A stretch of DNA of 64,000 nt from Coleophoma eucalyptorum. Lineage: Eukaryota > Ascomycota > Leotiomycetes > Helotiales > Dermateaceae. Below, one piece after another: positions 37,477-51,201 of this stretch. The notes under the pieces were generated by a model. The model saw only the letters and a program-made list of their open reading frames with translations, was not told where the DNA came from and ran no database searches. A program made the translations under genes and the position numbers. The stretch is taken from NCBI GenBank assembly GCA_026120035.1, contig JALRME010000012.1:248001-312000 (forward strand). The letters are read 5' to 3'. The first letter of the stretch is position 1, and every line of letters begins with the position of its first letter.

Positions 37477-37893
37477 CCTGTTGCAAACTTGACCTAATAT
37501 ATAAATATATATATGATAATATCAAGCAAGAATCACTTGTATTGAAGACATTTGTAATTATAAGCTACAGTAGGTTTGCGGCTCTCTCCTCTTTCCCACC
37601 AGTCTTTTCCTGCTCTCGCGTGAAATCCCGACCTCTTTCCCCTGGCCAATATATATAGCTTATGGATTTCCAAAAGCTGGGATTGGCAAGCAATTTAAGA
37701 AATGATCCCTTACATAGTATAAAACAATCACAGAAAAAAACTAGATCTTTTCGGGGGTAATGGAATCGCTACAGTTAACTGAAAACTCGAACCGAGGTTT
37801 AGCATGGATCACATTTGTAGAGGTAAGCAGGACCTTAAATAGTTAGGATAAGGTAGAGAACATAGACTACCCTTTCGATTCTACTTCATTGCT
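37477..37893. other. Convergent intergenic region
   Basis: 417 bases of 3' sequence for two convergent genes, including a TATATA-rich stretch near 37497-37514. No gene seen. Confidence 0.55.
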
Positions 37894-40296
37894 TTAAAAC
37901 ATTCCTAGCAGATCCTCGTTCGTCTTTTTAGACTCCCCACCCTGCTGCAATTGAGTTTGTGGTGGCGGTGGTTGACTTGAACCACCCATATCGAGTCCAG
38001 CAAATCCGTTCATCAGGTCTCCTCCGCTACCGCCATTTGTGTCAAAAACACCCATCAAGTCAGTCATGCCATTCCCAGCTGGTACCGATGGGCTGGCCAC
38101 CCTTTGCGGTGTGCCAGCAAGCCCTTCGAGTCCAGAAGCACCGCCCAATGGTGGAGCTGCAGCCGATGCTGGAGCAGCACCATCGAAGTCAAAGTCCAAG
38201 AGATTCTCTGCTGTGTTCTGGACTGGCTGGCCATTTGTTGCAGCAGCAATTGCTGCCGCTAATGGGTTTTCAGCAGCATCTTGGCGTTGTTCCTGGATAG
38301 CAGCATGTTGCAGAGCATCGGCGCCATAACGCCCATGTCCTACAAATGTCGCAGATGGCTTGTGATATACAGAAGCAAGAGTAGAGAGTTCCGTAAGGAG
38401 TTCGTCTAATAACGCTTGCGGAAGGGAGGCAATTGTGGTTGTAATAGCTGGTTTATCGGACAACACAATACTCTACTGCATGTTAACGTGAATCCAAGAA
38501 AAGATAATATTTTCTTACCTTGGCCACAGACAGATCTCCAGAGAGTAATCGCCAGTATACGTAAGCTCTATCTCTGATGTCTGGGTTATCATTTTCGGCG
38601 GTTGCTGCTTGGAGGACTTGTTGTACCAGGCCTTGATTGCTGTCAGGTTTCTTCAAGAACAATTTCACGACAGCTGTCAAGATCTGTAATTGGGTCTATT
38701 GATAGTCAGTCTATGCAGATAGTACGTGGGCCTGCTTCCTCTTACCTGTGTGAATTCCTCCATGAATCCCTCAACGAAACCCGCAAGAATCTCGTCAGCG
38801 TTGCTGATCTTTTCCGCATACTCCCCAACAATCCAAATCAAAGCCCCTCGAGCATTTGGCTCGTCTAGTTCGTCAATGTATTTGCAGAGTGTTGGAATGA
38901 TTCCTTCATAACCAGGGTACTTGCGAAAGATGTCCTTGATGACGACAATTGCCTCCTGGACTACATAGTTGACCTTGGTTGCGATGAGATCCAATAATGT
39001 GTTGACGCACTTCTCACTGGCGCTCTCAATCTTGATCGCTACTTGTCCAATGGCCTTGACAGATCTCCTAACCATATCCATGTCGACTTCCAAGGCGTAT
39101 TCCTTTAACTCAGCAAGCAGCTGATCAACATTCTTATCATTTGCGATGCGGACCATAATTTCCAGCTTTTCAAGCTTTACATATGGAGGATCATTGTATT
39201 TGCAAAAGAAGACCCGCAGCTCTTTGCTTAGAATGTCAGGTTTAGCCTGAAGCAATAAGTCAATATTGCGCAAGGCAACATATTGAACCTCGGGTGCGGA
39301 TGCCACAAGAGTAACTAGCAAACGTCAACGAAATACTATCTCTATAGCATGCTGAACATACCGAGCGGAGGAGCCATTTTTTTCAAATACTGCTTGGAAA
39401 GCTCTTGGCTGACATTATTCATGTGTAAGAAAACAACTTTGACGGCGGCTAGAACAACGCTAGGGTTAACATGTTGGAATTGCGGTGCAACTCTTTCGCA
39501 AATGTGTTCTGATTCTTTGACATCTTGTGCTTTGTAATCCGCCAATGTTGTCAAAATAGTCACTCGTCCCCACTCAGTGCACTCATTGAGCGCCATAAGC
39601 ATTTTCTTCAGTGTTGCTGGTGTGACCCGTAGTGCTTTCGTTTCTGGTGCTGTGGAGTTGATCTCCACCAAGGCAGTCACTGAGTTGGCCACCACCATTG
39701 GATTCGGATCGCCTATCATTTCCTGCAAAGTTTCTAGGAATCCGTTTTCGAGACACATTGTAGGGTTGAGATCGAAGAGCTTCGCAACGCAGATAGCTGC
39801 AGTTTTACGTACGTACGGAGATTCGTCCCTTAACGTTTTTCGTAAGGGTTCTTCCATATAGTCCACCATCTTATCTACCCTAATACAACCCATTGTCCGG
39901 ATTGCTAACGCTCGTACTAGTGGATTTGGATCTTCTGAATCTTGGACAAATGTGTTGACGGCAAGAATACATAGATCTGGATGCGATTTGGCATAATTCC
40001 TAAATTCGTTAGTTAGTACGTGTCTTTTGAGCGCAATCATATTCTCGAAACAGGATCAAACCATACATCAAGTAAAGATACACCAGCTTTTTTTGATCCA
40101 AATCTGCCGTAGCAATATTCTTCAAGACATCTGGAAATAATGCGGACACATCTTTGCCCAGGGTCATGGACATGATGGTCTTCTGAATGGCCTCTTTGCG
40201 CTCGTAGGCATATTGCGATACCAAGCCAGCTCGAAGTTCAAATGTTTCTCCTTTCCTTGGTACCGCGAAGGCCCCTTTGATCCTATTCACCGCCAT
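37894..40296 (-). CDS. APL2: AP-1 complex subunit beta
   Basis: Five exons: 40067-40296, 39362-39999, 38746-39314, 38519-38695 and 37894-38472 (730 residues). This is the large adaptin subunit of the clathrin adaptor at the trans-Golgi and endosomes. The N-terminus ([17 protein letters not shown]) and the HEAT-like trunk with [22 protein letters not shown] and [12 protein letters not shown] are hallmarks of beta adaptins. The hinge after about residue 600 is Ala/Gly/Gln-rich and contains LLDFD, which fits the clathrin box, and the protein ends DLLGMF. There is no ear (appendage) domain, as in other short fungal AP-1 beta chains. All junctions are supported by phase. The last exon uses a TAG acceptor at 38473-38475; the nearer CAG would put a stop in frame. 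Confidence 0.93.
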
Positions 40297-41451
40297 CCTT
40301 CACACTGATGGCGATTGAGGTTGTGCCCCTCATACGCCGGGGGTGGTTTGATATTGAGGTGCCTCTTCTGCCCTGGGCAAATCGCTGTAGCTGTTTCAAT
40401 AGAAATAGAATAGAACACTAGGACGTATGATGATAGTTCTAGCTTGGAAGGCTACGTTATTCAGATCGAATGCCGGGGTTGAAGTGGATGCTCAGTAAGG
40501 CAAGCTTAAGGCAAGCTGGTGATTAGAGTCAGCCTGGTCGGTGCGAGTGTCCGCGCTAAGAACAAGTGACAAGGGGTTGGTATCGTTGTGTTTCTTTTAG
40601 TCAGATACATTGTCTCCTTTCTCTAACACGTGGCTTTCAAGTTGAAGCAATAGTAAATACGTGCATTGAATATAAATGTCATGGTAAGAAAAGAACAATA
40701 CCACTGATCTGTCACTATTAACAAATAAATAGGCAAACCTACCAAATCTGCGCCGTCTTTTCGTAGAGGCACGTTCTGAAGCTGAGGAGAGTGCATACTC
40801 TCGCAATGCTGTAACAAGCGCTCTAATGGTCTTATTTTTTTTTGGCTAATGGCTAATACCAACAGTTTTATAACATTGTAATGTTCATTTCCTCAGTCTC
40901 CATTTTCAGTCTAGTTGCTCAAAGGATGAACAAGACGTGAGACTTGACCCACAACTGCGAAGGGAATATTGAATGCCGACGACAAGAGCATAAGAGTTGC
41001 ACAGATAAGCAGCATAGATGGTGTACGGGCAGAAGTGACAGGTTGGAGATACGCAATCTTCTGAGAAAAAGACTATAATGAAGGCATCCTAATCACATTT
41101 CAACACGAAACTTACGGAGAAGTTCGTGGTGCCTTAAGTGGGACTGCTATCTCACGCAGACCAGTCTTCCACAGATTCAGATCACAAACAATGAATCATA
41201 GGGAATGACAACAGAGATCGAGAAATCCTAACCGACTATAGTGGACTTAGACTTGTCCTGTGCAAAAAGCTCTGGCAATGTACACGGCTTGCTGCTCACT
41301 TGGGTATATCCTCATCCATGTAATCTTCTTCAATGTGCTCATCGGCAATAGCCCCCTCTTTCGCCAAGTCTTGGGGACTCTTGTGCACCTAGTCTCTTGC
41401 CCGATCGTTCCTTTGCTCTAATGATGTCAGACCTTATCGCCCCTTTCTCGT
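40297..41451. other. AP-1 promoter and BolA 3' region
   Basis: About 1.15 kb between the AP-1 beta start and the BolA stop. AT-rich with no open frame of note; no RNA gene recognised. Confidence 0.5.
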
Positions 41452-41843
41452 TCAAGCTGTAGTCCCCGTAACCACCTCTCCAGTCGTGTCCTTGCCTGGA
41501 GCTACGGCCTGGGTGCCACTCTGCCGTTGCTTCTCCCACTGCTCTGGTGTGAAGCACTTAGGTGTCCACGCATGAATAGCTGCGACCTCGGCCTTCAGAG
41601 CTGAATTGACTAATCGGTGTCGTGCCAGAGTCGTCTTCTTTTCGAACTGGGAGGAGACGATGATTGCTGAGAAAGCCTGGCCACATCCACCTGCAGCATG
41701 AAATATTAGATCTTTGGCCCTATGCTTGTCTGTAGGTGGGGTGCTTTCGAACCAGACATATCTTCAATCTCAACATAGGTTGCTCCCAGCTGTTCAGTCA
41801 GCTTAGCTCTAAGAACTGCTTCGGTGACACCGGAGTCAGCCAT
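41452..41843 (-). CDS. BolA-like protein
   Basis: Two exons, 41753-41843 and 41452-41690 (109 residues). The BolA fold is plain: an N-terminal helix ([21 protein letters not shown]), then [19 protein letters not shown], the signature [21 protein letters not shown] and the end [10 protein letters not shown]. BolA proteins work with monothiol glutaredoxins in iron-sulfur cluster trafficking or iron sensing; the conserved Cys in GGCGQ and His in RHRLVN are candidate cluster ligands. The Gly/Cys pattern is nearer cytosolic Fra2/BolA2 types than mitochondrial ones, and no presequence is seen. The intron donor GTTCGA is weak, yet the phase is exact and no better donor exists. A short Thr-rich tail follows the domain. 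It is divergent from NIF3, 236 bases away. Confidence 0.9.
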
Positions 41844-42079
41844 CGTTCAGGCCACGCTATGTTTTAATGTCACAATAATCTGGTGTTGTAATGGTAGATG
41901 TACTTGAGCAAGCCGCTCTTCAAGAAATTTTACAATGATGCAAGCAGCCCCGCGAAGCAGAAGCGGCCGCTCTCGCGCGCGCGACATGAGCTGCGTGCAT
42001 CTACAAAACAAGACGCGCAGCCTCCGGTATGGTATGCCATGCTATGTTCCTTAGAGGAATCTCAAATAAAGCATATACG

Positions 42080-43264
42080 ATGGCTTTCACTACAAGGAGT
42101 TCACCTTTTACTAATGCTGTGATCAACGCTGTCAGGAAATTGTGGGCCGACCCTTCCTTGACCTTTTCTTGAGTTGCTAACTTCTGTTTAGATATCCTGA
42201 GCAATTCGCGGATAAAAGTTTCGACAATACTGGACGTAAGAGCTGAGAACACGAAGCGATATTATTGCCCGTTAACTACCTGCTAATAGTATCCTTACAG
42301 TCTTATTGGAAGCACCTTATCGGCCGCAGCAACAGAAAAACACTGTTCTGCTTACAATTGATCTCACAACTGCTGTAGCAAACGAGGCAATAGCTAGAAA
42401 GGACTCTGTTATTATCACTTACCGCAAGCCTGACCCGACCTATCCAATATCGAATCTTGAGTTAACAACTTATAGATCCTATCATATTCCGGGGCCTCAA
42501 GTCCCTAACACTCGCAAATTCGCAGCAGAGTAGCCTTCTTAGACTCGCCCAAGAAGGCATTAGTGTTTATAGTCCTCATACAGCTGTGGATGCTGCCCCT
42601 GGAGGACTCAATGACTGGCTAGCTGATATTGTTACTGGTAAAACAGTCGACCAATCTGCGGGCTCGTGGTGCGAATCTCTCCCCATGATACAATTATAAT
42701 CTCTAATTGAACATAAAAAGGCTGGCCCATGAACGCAAAGTCATCACTCCAGTAACAGATGTTTTCCCCTACACAAATGCTGGCTATGGACGAATCGTCA
42801 CCTTCTCCAAGCCACAAACGCTTGGCTCAATCCTATCCCTAATCAATGCACCAACAGGTCTTGGTGTTCTTCCAGGAGTTTCTGTGGCTGTTCCGCAGTC
42901 TGTCCTTAATGGGTCAAAAGCTAGCCTTCCAATCTCGTCTATTGGGATTTGCGCAGGCTCTGGAGGACATATGCTTGGTGGCTTAGATGTTGACCTCTTG
43001 TTCACGGGCGAGATGAGCCATCATGAAGCTCTCGCAGCAATAGAGCAGGGAAAGGTAGTGATCACTGCATTTCACAGCAACACCGAGAGGGGTTTTTTGA
43101 GGGCAAGGATGCAGGAGCTTCTGAAATCAAAAATTGCCGAAGAGATTAACGAAGAGCTCATGGAGGCTGATAATGTTGATGAATTGAGAAGTGGCTTTGA
43201 AGTTGCAGTCAGCGAGACTGATAGAGACCCTTTTGAGATTGTCACTGGGATTAGTGGCTGGTAA
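42080..43264 (+). CDS. NIF3: NIF3 / DUF34 family protein
   Basis: Five exons: 42080-42141, 42192-42235, 42301-42423, 42476-42668 and 42721-43264 (321 residues). Nif3-like proteins form di-metal binding barrels with an unsettled biochemical role. Family landmarks appear only after splicing: RKLYPEQFADKSFDNTG over intron 1, LLEAP over intron 2, and SVIITYHPIIFRGLKSLTL over intron 3, giving the metal-binding His. SPHTAVDAAPGGLNDWLADI follows, then AGYGRIVTF, the GICAGSGGHML loop and the final GEMSHHE and HSNTERGF metal-site motifs. Intron 3 (42424-42475) begins GCAAGC, so it is a GC-AG intron. For intron 4 I used the donor at 42669 because an earlier GTAAAA at about 42637 breaks phase; that junction is the least certain. 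Confidence 0.9.
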
Positions 43265-43581
43265 AGACCGCTTGAATATGGTCCTAGGGTAAAATGTTCT
43301 GTAGATTTGAGAAAATCACCGAGCGCTATCATAAACTTTGCAAGTGTGAAACTGAGCCTATTTCATGTCCCTCGCTCAGATACAGTGATATGGAAGTGTT
43401 GCTGCGAACAGCCTAGAAAGAAAGACCCGGGATAGCAAGAAAGGTTGGGTATTAGAGTATGTCCGCAACTAAATTTGATCAATTCGAGGCAGAAGCGTGC
43501 CGCGAAAATCTTGAAAGAAATGTCAGCTTTCTATCTAATGAGTCTCCCATCTCTAGCAACCACGCCATTGCGGAATATTAC
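43265..43581. other. Convergent intergenic region
   Basis: 317 bases between the NIF3 stop and the stop of the small membrane protein. Nothing else is seen. Confidence 0.55.
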
Positions 43582-43994
43582 TCACGGTTTTCTGGATTCC
43601 ACCTTGCTCTCGGCCGATTGGTTCCACCCCAATCTACTCTTGTACGCGGGAAACGTAGTGAGGTTCCACGCCTTCACAAGAATATTCTGAGTCTTGTCCA
43701 CGTAACGCTCGTTCCTCATCTCCTTCACGCCAACCTTCAAACCATCCTTCGTAAACACGACATTCTTCTTCTGCATCTTATTATTCGTAGTCTCGGATAT
43801 CTTTTGGAAGGTGAGGTAGAGGTGGTACCCAACAAATGCGAAACCTCCTGCGACCATAAAGAGGATTATGAGAGGCACTATTTGACTGCGATACATTGTT
43901 AGTATGAACCCAGTCTGTCAGATGTCAGGTCTTACCTCAAGGCTGAGCGAGGAGGGGGTGGGGGTTTCGGAACTGAAGATTTCCCCCAAGCCAT
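43582..43994 (-). CDS. Small single-pass membrane protein, unknown function
   Basis: Two exons, 43936-43994 and 43582-43885 (120 residues). A Pro-rich N-terminus (KPPPPPRS) precedes one strong hydrophobic helix (IVPLIILFMVAGGFAFVGYH, about residues 22-41), then a basic, soluble C-terminal part with KKNVVFTKDGLKVGVKEM and a tail of Ser/Glu/Lys. The 50-base intron joins SAL to SQIVPL in phase. The pattern is that of a conserved small fungal ER or mitochondrial membrane protein, but I cannot name the family. It is divergent from SEC24 across 520 bases. The plus-strand frame over the same bases (43459-43902) is antisense shadow. Confidence 0.8.
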
Positions 43995-44514
43995 GATGGT
44001 AGTTATTGTAGACTTATGCCAAATGTATTAGGTATTGAAGTTTCTATCGGTGGCATTCACGACCAAAACGAAATGATGGGGAAGTATTCATGGGTATGTG
44101 CTCTGGGAGTGGAGAGACGCGGTACCATATTCAAGGATAGGATAGCATAGCAGCCTCAGGCCTATATTTCGGGTTGACTTACAGCTCGGCTGGCGATACA
44201 AGGCTCACAATTCAAGGCCAGGGTTGCTCAACTTCATACCCAGCACTCATCGATGCGGACAGTGTTCACATCTTCACCTCTCGCTCGATAATCTTCATCC
44301 AGCTCTCTGGACTGTCAGTAATTTTCTGCCGAATTTCATCTGGCAAAGTGTTCTCAGATCTGTACCTTGCTGGTACCGATTAGAGATATTTCGAGCTTAA
44401 GGACAGATACCTGTTACGTTCTATATAACGACTGTCTACGGAAATTGGACATCAAGGGCCATCATTGCGCAATATTCTCTATTGGAATAGACGAAGGATA
44501 TCGCGGTAGCAAGT
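43995..44514. promoter_or_regulatory. Divergent promoter, small membrane protein / SEC24
   Basis: 520 bases between two divergent starts. No distinct element was recognised. Confidence 0.45.
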
Positions 44515-47482
44515 ATGTCAGCTCCGCAGGGAGGATACCCAGCTCAAGGCTATCCACAAGAGCAATATGGTGATCCAAATGCTCAGCCTGGCTTCGAACC
44601 TACGATGTCACCACCACCTCAGGCTGGACAGGACGACGGTGCGGCTGGTGGAAAGAAGAAAAAGAGAGGATATGCACCACAAGCCTATGGCTTCGGTGCC
44701 GGCGCAAACTCTGCTTTGGGCGGCCAACCTGTAGCTGGTGGTGCATTTCCACCTCCCCAAGCTCCAGCGTACGGTGGCTATCCAGCACAACAACCTGAAG
44801 CGCAACAATTATACGGCGCTGCTCAGCCAGCCTTTGGGGCCCCATTGGCATCACCTGCAACAGGAGCTCCAGCTTATGGTGGCGGTGTAGGGTACCAACC
44901 CCCAGATGCTGGGTATCCAGGCCCAGGATCTGCTGGTGTAGCTGGGATCACACAAGGAATGAACCAGATGGGAGTCGGCGGATCTCCAGCACCAGCCGTT
45001 CAGCCTCCACAGGCTGCAGCTGCTCGAACAGGGCCGCTCAATCAATTATACCCTACTGATTTGTTGACACAGCCATTCAACGTGGCAGAGCTAGAGCTTC
45101 CACCACCACCAATTGTCCTACCACCAAATGTGAGTTTATTATTTTTCGCCATTAGGAACCTATCTGATTTATGATCACAGTCAAGCGTTACACCTTCACC
45201 AGATGCGAACTGCCCCCCCAAATATGTTCGATCCACCCTTAATGCTGTTCCCACGACACATTCTCTCCTCAAAAAGTCAAAGCTACCTTTTGCGTTGGTT
45301 ATTCAACCTTACACCTCATTGCACGACGTTGATGACCCTGTCCCTGTTGTTCAAGATCAAGTAATCTCGCGTTGTCGAAGATGCCGTTCATATATAAACC
45401 CTTACGTCACTTTCCTCGACCATGGACACAGGTGGCGATGCAATATGTGCAATCTAACGAACGACGTGCCACAAGCTTTCGATTGGGACGCAGCTGCACA
45501 AAAGAGTGTTGACAGATGGCAACGTCCGGAGCTCAACCATGCAGTGGTTGAGTTTGTTGCACCACAAGAATATATGGTCCGCCCTCCTCAACCCCTGGTC
45601 TACCTATTTCTCTTCGATGTTAGCTTCGCTGCTGTTTCGTGTGGGCTACTAGCTACGAGTGCCAGAACAATCTTGGACAGTCTCAACAGAATACCCAATG
45701 CCGACCGAAGGACTCGCGTAGGTTTTATGGCAGTTGATTCTAGCCTCCACTACTTCGCTGTGCCAAAGGACACTGATGAGAATGGAGAAACCAACATGCT
45801 CGTTGTCAGTGATCTTGACGAACCTTTCTTACCTGTTCCCCAGGAATTGCTGGTTCCTTTGTCGGAGTGCCGTTTGAACATTGAGAAGTTCTTGGTATCA
45901 CTGCCCCAGATGTTCCAGAGCAATCAGAGCAACGGATCCTGTATGGGATCCGCCTTGAGGGCAGGTCACAAACTAATTTCGCCACTTGGCGGAAAGATCA
46001 CTGTCATTACCGCGTCTCTACCTAACGTTGGGTATGGAAAGCTGGAGATGCGTGAGGATAAGAAGTTGCTCGGAACTTCCAAGGAAAGCAGTCTCCTACA
46101 GACAGCCAACAGCTTCTATAAGAGTTTTGCTGTTGAGTGTTCCAAAAACCAAGTCTCAATCGATATGTTCTTGTTCTCGTCACAGTATCAGGATGTTGCC
46201 TCGCTTAGCAATCTTCCAAGATACACTGGAGGCCAAACATACTTCTATCCCGGTTGGAATGCTGGCAGAAGCGAAGATGCTATCAAGTTTGCTTCAGAAT
46301 TCAGCGACTACCTTTCTGCTGAGATCGGCCTGGAGGCCGTCCTCCGTGTTCGTGCCACAACCGGACTTCGCATGAGCACTTTCTATGGAAACTTCTTCAA
46401 CCGCAGCTCAGATCTCTGTGCATTCCCTGCATTCCCTCGCGACCAAAGCTATGTAGTAGAAGTTGCCATCGATGAGAGCTTGACAAAGAATTTCGTTTGC
46501 ATGCAGACCGCGGTTCTTCATACCACAAGCAACGGAGAACGTCGCATCCGAGTTATGACTTTGTCCTTGCCTACAACAACCATGCTCGCCGATGTATACG
46601 CATCAGCTGACCAATGTGCCATCACAACCTTCTTTAGTCATAAGGCAGTTGAGCGTGCATTGAGCAGTGGTCTGGATGCTGCAAGGGATGCGCTTCAGAC
46701 GAAGCTTATCGAACTGCTGCAGACCTTCAAGAAGGAATTGGCTGGTGGCAACATGGGAGGCGGTGGACTCCAGTTCCCTGCTAATTTGCGTGGTTTACCG
46801 GTACTGTTCTTAGGTCTCATCAAGAACGTTGGACTTCGAAAATCTGCACAAATACCTTCAGATCTTCGCTCTGCCGCGCTTTGTCAATTATCGACATTGC
46901 CTCTCCCACTTCTGATGCAATACATCTATCCACGTCTGTACTCGCTTCATGACATGCCAGACAACGCAGGTATTCCTGATCCAGAAACTGGCTTGACCGT
47001 CCTACCACCACCGGTCAACCTATCTTCAGAACGCCTTGTACCATATGGCCTTTACCTTATTGACGATGGACAGACGCAATTCCTTTGGGTTGGCAGAGAT
47101 ACTGTGCCACGATTATTGGAGGATGTCTTTGGCATTGCCGATAGGACGCAGCTAAAGGTTGGCAAGACCTCCCTGCCAGACCTTGACAATGACTTCAGTG
47201 AACGTATCCGGGCCGTTTTCCAGAAGAGTCGGGATTACAGGTCAAGAGGAGTGGGTAGTATCATTGTCCCCCACTTGTATGTGATCCGGGAGGATGGTGA
47301 TCCAAGCTTGAAATTGTGGGCGCAAACACTTCTAGTGGAAGATCGAGCAGATCAGGGCATGAGCTTTCAGCAATGGATGGGTACGCTGAGGGAGAAGGTA
47401 AGCTGATTTTGATGAAACGTTCATCGACATGAAGTCACGGCATTCATGCTGACGCCTTGATGTTTGGCAGGTCGTACAATAG
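44515..47482 (+). CDS. SEC24: COPII coat subunit SEC24
   Basis: Three exons: 44515-45129, 45181-47397 and 47471-47482 (947 residues). SEC24 is the cargo-selecting partner of SEC23 in the COPII coat at ER exit sites. The first 180 residues are Gly/Pro/Gln/Tyr-rich. Next comes the zinc-finger domain ([18 protein letters not shown]), the trunk ([16 protein letters not shown], here [16 protein letters not shown]), beta-sandwich, helical and gelsolin domains ([17 protein letters not shown]). The last exon is only 12 bases and codes for Val-Val-Gln-stop; without it the protein would end after LREKVS, so both forms are nearly equal in length. Intron 1 is needed because reading on gives a stop within 16 codons. 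Assignment is certain. Confidence 0.95.
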
Positions 47483-49914
47483 TCAATCAGCTCTGTAGTA
47501 TTATAGAGATATCTTAGTTGAAGGCCATGGCATTTGAATTTATTGTTTCCTGGCCCAAAGTCGTGTTGCATATTGATGATTTTAATGTCTGACCCTCATC
47601 CTAACCTTTTGGACTAACACCTTAAACGTTGCCCTCCTTCCCGATCACAGCGTTCTGGGATGCAATGTTTCAATGGAGTTCTTATCGTTAGGGCTTGGAG
47701 AAACAAACAGCCGGCAAGCTTAAGTTTCGCTGCCCTGGTATAGGTAGGGGCAAGGATGTAACTTGAGACGAACTCGACATCGTCAAAACATGGTCAAAAC
47801 AACGGCTTCCTTTCGTCACCAAGGGCCCAAGGATCCTTTTCGTCTGATATCCTTGCACGGGTACTACGCTTTATGGAAGCTTGGCCAACTGCATAGATCT
47901 CGGGCTCTCTGGGTCCATCCGGAGCCCAGACTTGTCCTGTGAAGTAACCGCTTGATGGTGACGTGAGGTCTGCCTCAGCATTCTGACGATCTTCAGGCTG
48001 ACGTGCCGCGGCCAGATGACGGTTACCGCACTGGATACAGCAAGCAACTCAGGTGGTGGAACGGTCCGAGTACGGCTGCCTACCTTCAGGTAAGTCCAGG
48101 TCGGGCCACTCCACAAAAATTCATCATAAGAGGCCGAGCTACAATCCCAACGCGGCGATGGAGCCGCAGTCATGCCTGGAGTCACCAACAACCTCGAGAC
48201 TGGGACTGCGACTCGCGACTGAGAAAATGCATGTACCGGCAGGGACTAGAACCGACAGACAGGATGCCATGCAATGATGAGTTGGGCACAAATTGGCTAG
48301 AGACCCAGAAGATACGAGCCAAGGGGCTCATCACAGAACACACCCGACCTCAGATAGATATACTTTGCAGGCGGCCATGCGTGGTTGGAGTAAAGAGACC
48401 TGGACGAGCCGGTCAAGGCAGTGAAGCTGCAGCACTGGGAATGCAGCAACACTTGGTCACATAGCTGAGCCAGTCATGAAACGAGCCTGATGGGCGTGAA
48501 ACAGACGCCATTGCTTAAGAGGGTCGGTAAGATGCGGGAAAAGCGTGGGAAGGGCATGAGACGGGCGCTTACAACCCTCCCTCGGAGCTTTACTTTACTT
48601 TGGGAGCAGGCCCAGGACTAGGGGGCAGACCCTGCCTCCAATCCAGAAGAAAATACAAAGGACAGACAGTACAGTATCGCAAAAGACTGCATCAGTGATT
48701 AAGTGCATCCCATGTGGTAATTGCTCATGCTGCATCCAAACTCGCGAACGAACCCCAGTCGCACTGAGCACCACCACAACAAGTACAAAGCCGAAGCACT
48801 CACACATCCCATTTCCACGTTTGTTTCTGGAACAGCCACTTGACGACTCGCGCCGAGATTCCCCCTCCAACCCTCATTCAAGGTCAAGCACAAGCACTCA
48901 AATCCCTCAGCAACATCAACTCCAACATCCCTTCTCTGACTTCTATCTACACTGCTACTCTCTCTTCGGGTTGCGCTTTCTCGTCGCCGACACCAGATAG
49001 TAGATTCCCCTCACCAGCCCACTTTCTATCGCGCACTCATCTCGATACTCTCAAAAGAGGCGGTGCATCCCTGTAGCGGGGCAATCTCAGCACCAGCGCT
49101 GCATCAAGCCGACGGCCATTTTGAACATTGTAGGTACCAAAAGAAGCGCTCAGCAAGCTCTGATGTTCTCGGGGACAACTGTGTACACCAGATGAAGCGT
49201 ACGGACGTGCAGTAGCCAAAGTGCGTTGCTCACGAGCTCTTTCCGGCGTTCTGGAAGCTTTGGAAGCAACCACGAGCAAAGCGGAGAGCGCTACCAGGGT
49301 CCCCGAGCCTTCATTCAATCTTCATCTCCCCGTACCAACAGCTACTGACTCTCTTGCCTCTGTTGTGCTAGACCACAAGAACTTGCAGCTCTCGTACAGC
49401 ATTGCCACTTTAGCGGCAAAAGCCCTATCCTGCGCTTCCCTCCGAAGCAGAGATTACCATAGCACCCATAGCTGCGACGTCTAGCAGGGCCGAGCGCACA
49501 AGCATCGCTACCAGACTTGACGATAACGAACATCACGACCAACCTCTCCTCCTGGACAGACCATCCGCGATACAAACCCGTCGTTGTCTTTCTTTGATCA
49601 TCTGCATCTGCTCAGCATTCGTGAAAGCGGAGACCCGGTCTCAAAGAAAGCAAGATTCCCTCAAGACTGTCTTAATTGACGGTGCTGCATTTGGAACACG
49701 CCAAGGATCCAGACGTTGACGACAAAGAATATTATATTTCTCTCCTGCTGTGTCTTCAGCCAATCTCACTACCCCAACCTTATCCTTCCGCACTCTGCAA
49801 ACTGTTTGCAACTCCTGTTGTAGCCAGTCTGCGGATCTTGCGAACATCCTCCAGCCTCGCCGACTTGTTTGAACTGCGCTCCACTTCAAGCTCGTCTGTC
49901 TCCAAGTAGCCACC
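47483..49914. other. 2.4 kb upstream region of the MAP kinase
   Basis: No coding sequence that I can support. The right half (about 48750-49914) is pyrimidine- and CA-rich with no gene features on either strand and looks like promoter plus a long 5' leader of the MAP kinase. Frames at 48003-48464 and 49037-49318 have no family signs. Confidence 0.5.

Positions 49915-51201
<1,287 letters not shown>

Noticed and set aside
42637..42720. NIF3 intron 4 starting at GTAAAA
   Set aside because: The strong-looking donor leaves phase 1 while the acceptor needs phase 2; the donor at 42669 fits.
43459..43902. 147-codon plus-strand frame
   Set aside because: Antisense to the small membrane protein, whose splice phase and hydrophobic helix are convincing.
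48003..48464. 153-codon plus frame
   Set aside because: Arg/Gln/Pro-rich in the manner of shadow frames; overlapping frames are equally open.
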